Assembly: GCA_934121925.1 (NCBI GenBank)
Contig: CAKOVK010000003.1
Coordinates: forward strand, 1-64,000
Direction of reading: 5' to 3'
Length of the DNA: 64,000 nt
DNA from: an uncultured Clostridia bacterium
GTDB lineage: Bacteria; Bacillota; Clostridia; TANB77; CAG-508
Every line of letters begins with the position of its first letter. The stretch's first letter is position 1. The notes beneath the pieces were generated by a model, which was not told the DNA's origin, made no database searches, and saw nothing but the letters and a program-made list of their open reading frames with translations. The position numbers were made by a program, and so were the translations under genes. Shown piece after piece: positions 62,379 to 64,000 of the stretch.

Positions 62379-62957
62379 ATGAAGACAGCATTTATATTAC
62401 ATGGTTTTAATGGAGATACAACATATACTTTTGGTCCAGCTTTAAAAGATTTTTTAGAGAAAAAAAATTATTCTGTGATTATGCCGAATTTTCCTATCCG
62501 TTCTGAAGCTTCTTTTAAAAAATGGTCTAAAATATTAGATGAATATAAAGATAAATTTAATTCAGAAACAATTGTTGTTGCTCATTCTATAGGTAATCCC
62601 TTCTTTTTAAAATACATCTATGAAAATAAACTAAAACCTAATTTATATATTAGTGTTGCTGGTTTTTGTGATTTATTTAAAGTTGAGGGAAGAGATGATT
62701 TAAATTCAGCATTTATCGATTTTGCCATTGGAAATAGTGAAATAGATTATCTAAAAAAATCAGTTCCACATAGATTTTCTTTATACAGTGATAATGATCA
62801 TGTTATTCCATTTAATATATTAGAAAGCTTTATTTCTAAAATAGATAGCACTCCAGTTTTTATAAAAGGAGTTGGTCATATGGGCAATAGAGATAATATT
62901 TCCAGATTACCACAGATTGAAGAAATTATAAACAGTATTTGTTCTCGCCCAATTTGA
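62379..62957 (+). CDS. RBBP9/YdeN-like serine hydrolase
   Basis: This 192-aa alpha/beta hydrolase has an oxyanion motif FILHGFNGD, the nucleophile Ser in VVAHSIGNPF, the acid in LYSDNDHVIP and the His in VGHMGNRDN. RBBP9-like enzymes have broad or unknown substrates. It is the only plus-strand gene of this host segment. Its 3' end runs into the dispersed repeat copy B, which supplies the last codons. Confidence 0.9.
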   Translation: MKTAFILHGFNGDTTYTFGPALKDFLEKKNYSVIMPNFPIRSEASFKKWSKILDEYKDKFNSETIVVAHSIGNPFFLKYIYENKLKPNLYISVAGFCDLFKVEGRDDLNSAFIDFAIGNSEIDYLKKSVPHRFSLYSDNDHVIPFNILESFISKIDSTPVFIKGVGHMGNRDNISRLPQIEEIINSICSRPI

Positions 62958-63000
62958 GTTTTCGACTAAACGGAGAAAATCTCAAAGTACTAGCCATTAT
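62938..63000. repeat. Dispersed ~60-bp repeat, copy B
   Basis: The copy matches 3-66 over most of its length (TTTGTTCTCGCC, ATTTGAGTTTTCG, GAAAATCTCAAAG, TAGCCATTAT). It provides the stop codon region of the hydrolase gene, as if inserted at its 3' end. Confidence 0.6.
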
Positions 63001-63040
63001 ATAAATATAAAGGGACTGTAAAAAGTCCCTTTATATTTAT
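63001..63040. terminator. Bidirectional terminator between the hydrolase and spoIVA
   Basis: ATAAATATAAAGGGACT pairs perfectly with AGTCCCTTTATATTTAT over 17 bp with a 6-nt loop. It lies between convergent genes and overlaps the spoIVA stop codon. Confidence 0.8.
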
Positions 63041-64000
63041 AATATTATGCAAATTAATCCTCCGCTTCCTTCATTTATAATTCTTTCTAATGTTTCTTGC
63101 AATTTTTCTTGCGCATCTTCTGGCATTCTAGAAAGTTTATTTTGTAAACCTTCATTTACTAATTCATGCAAATTCTTGCCAAAAATGTTTGATTCCCAAA
63201 TTTTTATTGGATCATTCTCAAATTCAGATAGCAAGTAATTTACTAGTTCTTCTGATTGTTTTTCACTTCCTACTATTGGCGATACTTCTGTTTCAATATC
63301 TGCTCTAATCATATGTATAGAAGGTGCTTTTGCTCTTAACCTTACGCCAAAACGAGAGCCTTGTTTTACCATTTCTGGTTCATCTAATATTAGTTCTTCC
63401 ATGCTTGGGGTTACTATTCCATATCCTTTTTGTTTTACTTCTTCTAATGCAATAGCAACTTTATCATATTCCTTTTTTACTATTGATAAATTAGAAATAG
63501 TAGCAAATAAGTCAGCTTCATTTTGTACTTCTACTCCTGTTATCTCTGTTAATACCTGGTAGAATAAATTGTTCTGTAATTGTATATCTAAAGTCACAGA
63601 TCCATTTCCTAAATTAATTTCTTTAATTATAGTTTGTTCTACTATTTCTACAGAATTTATTCGTTCTATTCCAGAATTTATGTTCTTAACTACACTTATA
63701 TTTTTAAATGCTTCTTTTACACTTGTATACAATTCTTGTTTTAATTTGTGGTCATCACTTAATCCATCAATCCATCCTGGGAAATTTAAATTTATTCTTT
63801 CTACTGGAAATTCATATAATATTTTTCCAAATATATCATTAACATCTTCCATATTTAAATTTGTACAATCTGTTGGAATTACTGATACTTCGTATTTTTC
63901 TTCAAGTGTTTTTGCTAATTCTTTGCAGTAATCTGAATATGGATTATTTGTATTTAATACTATAACAAATGGTTTGTTTAATTCCTTAAGTTCTCTTACA
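63037..64000 (-). CDS. spoIVA: Stage IV sporulation protein A, C-terminal part (runs off the window)
   Basis: SpoIVA is the ATPase that polymerises on the forespore to form the base of the spore coat. The visible 320 residues cover the middle and C-terminal domains: PGWIDGLSDDHKLKQELYTS, YGIVTPSMEELILDEPEMVK, GSRFGVRLRAKAPSIHMIRA, and the conserved end GSGGLICIIL. The frame is open through 64000 (VRELKELNKPFVIVLNTNN). The N-terminal Walker ATPase lies outside the window. It shows that the host forms spores. Confidence 0.95.
   Translation of the reverse strand, partial: VRELKELNKPFVIVLNTNNPYSDYCKELAKTLEEKYEVSVIPTDCTNLNMEDVNDIFGKILYEFPVERINLNFPGWIDGLSDDHKLKQELYTSVKEAFKNISVVKNINSGIERINSVEIVEQTIIKEINLGNGSVTLDIQLQNNLFYQVLTEITGVEVQNEADLFATISNLSIVKKEYDKVAIALEEVKQKGYGIVTPSMEELILDEPEMVKQGSRFGVRLRAKAPSIHMIRADIETEVSPIVGSEKQSEELVNYLLSEFENDPIKIWESNIFGKNLHELVNEGLQNKLSRMPEDAQEKLQETLERIINEGSGGLICIIL

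Overview
The window comes from a strongly AT-rich, spore-forming Firmicute of the Clostridia type. It carries the rimP-nusA-rnpM-infB-rbfA-nrnA-truB translation operon, mini-RNase III, RbgA, SigH and SpoIVA, and an intact prophage whose modules are typical of clostridial siphophages. No species name can be given from sequence alone.

Layout. 1-15.4 kb is host: tRNA-Glu, recN, mrnC/rbgA, def, truB back to rimP (nearly all on the minus strand), a sortase with a convergent MPNTG-anchored surface protein, ychF and tRNA-Thr. 15,430-53,724 is a 38-kb prophage bounded by a 42-bp duplication of the 5' half of tRNA-Thr. From left to right it holds an accessory (lysogenic conversion) block with a toxin-antitoxin-SecB-like chaperone (TAC) operon, then lysis, tail, a two-gene moron, head, packaging, a structured intergenic region, the late regulator, many small early genes, a resolvase, replication and recombination genes, a divergent Cro/CI-type switch, an ImmA-like peptidase and a tyrosine integrase. 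53.7-64 kb is host again: sigH, dtd, ligA, pgsA, nadE, a purine nucleoside phosphorylase, a long unknown gene, an RBBP9-like hydrolase and the C-terminal part of spoIVA.

The most striking signal is a recoding pattern. In my reading of the window, the codon CGG occurs in frame only seven times. Every time, the protein continues only if the ribosome moves +1 exactly there (C skipped and GGN read as Gly, or CGGN read as a quadruplet). In the normal frame a stop follows within a few codons. Six sites are in prophage genes (late regulator, two HNH-type proteins, a YopX-like protein, two small proteins) and one is in a host gene. Several of the rejoined genes end exactly at an ATGA overlap with the next gene or at a terminator, which decaying genes would not be expected to do. 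I annotate these seven as intact, recoded genes.

The prophage TAC operon (ADP-ribosyltransferase-like toxin, 75-aa putative antitoxin, SecB-like chaperone) has the gene order and family content of CmdTAC-type anti-phage systems. It sits beside its own small regulator, and sites of the form TTCGACA recur around the block.
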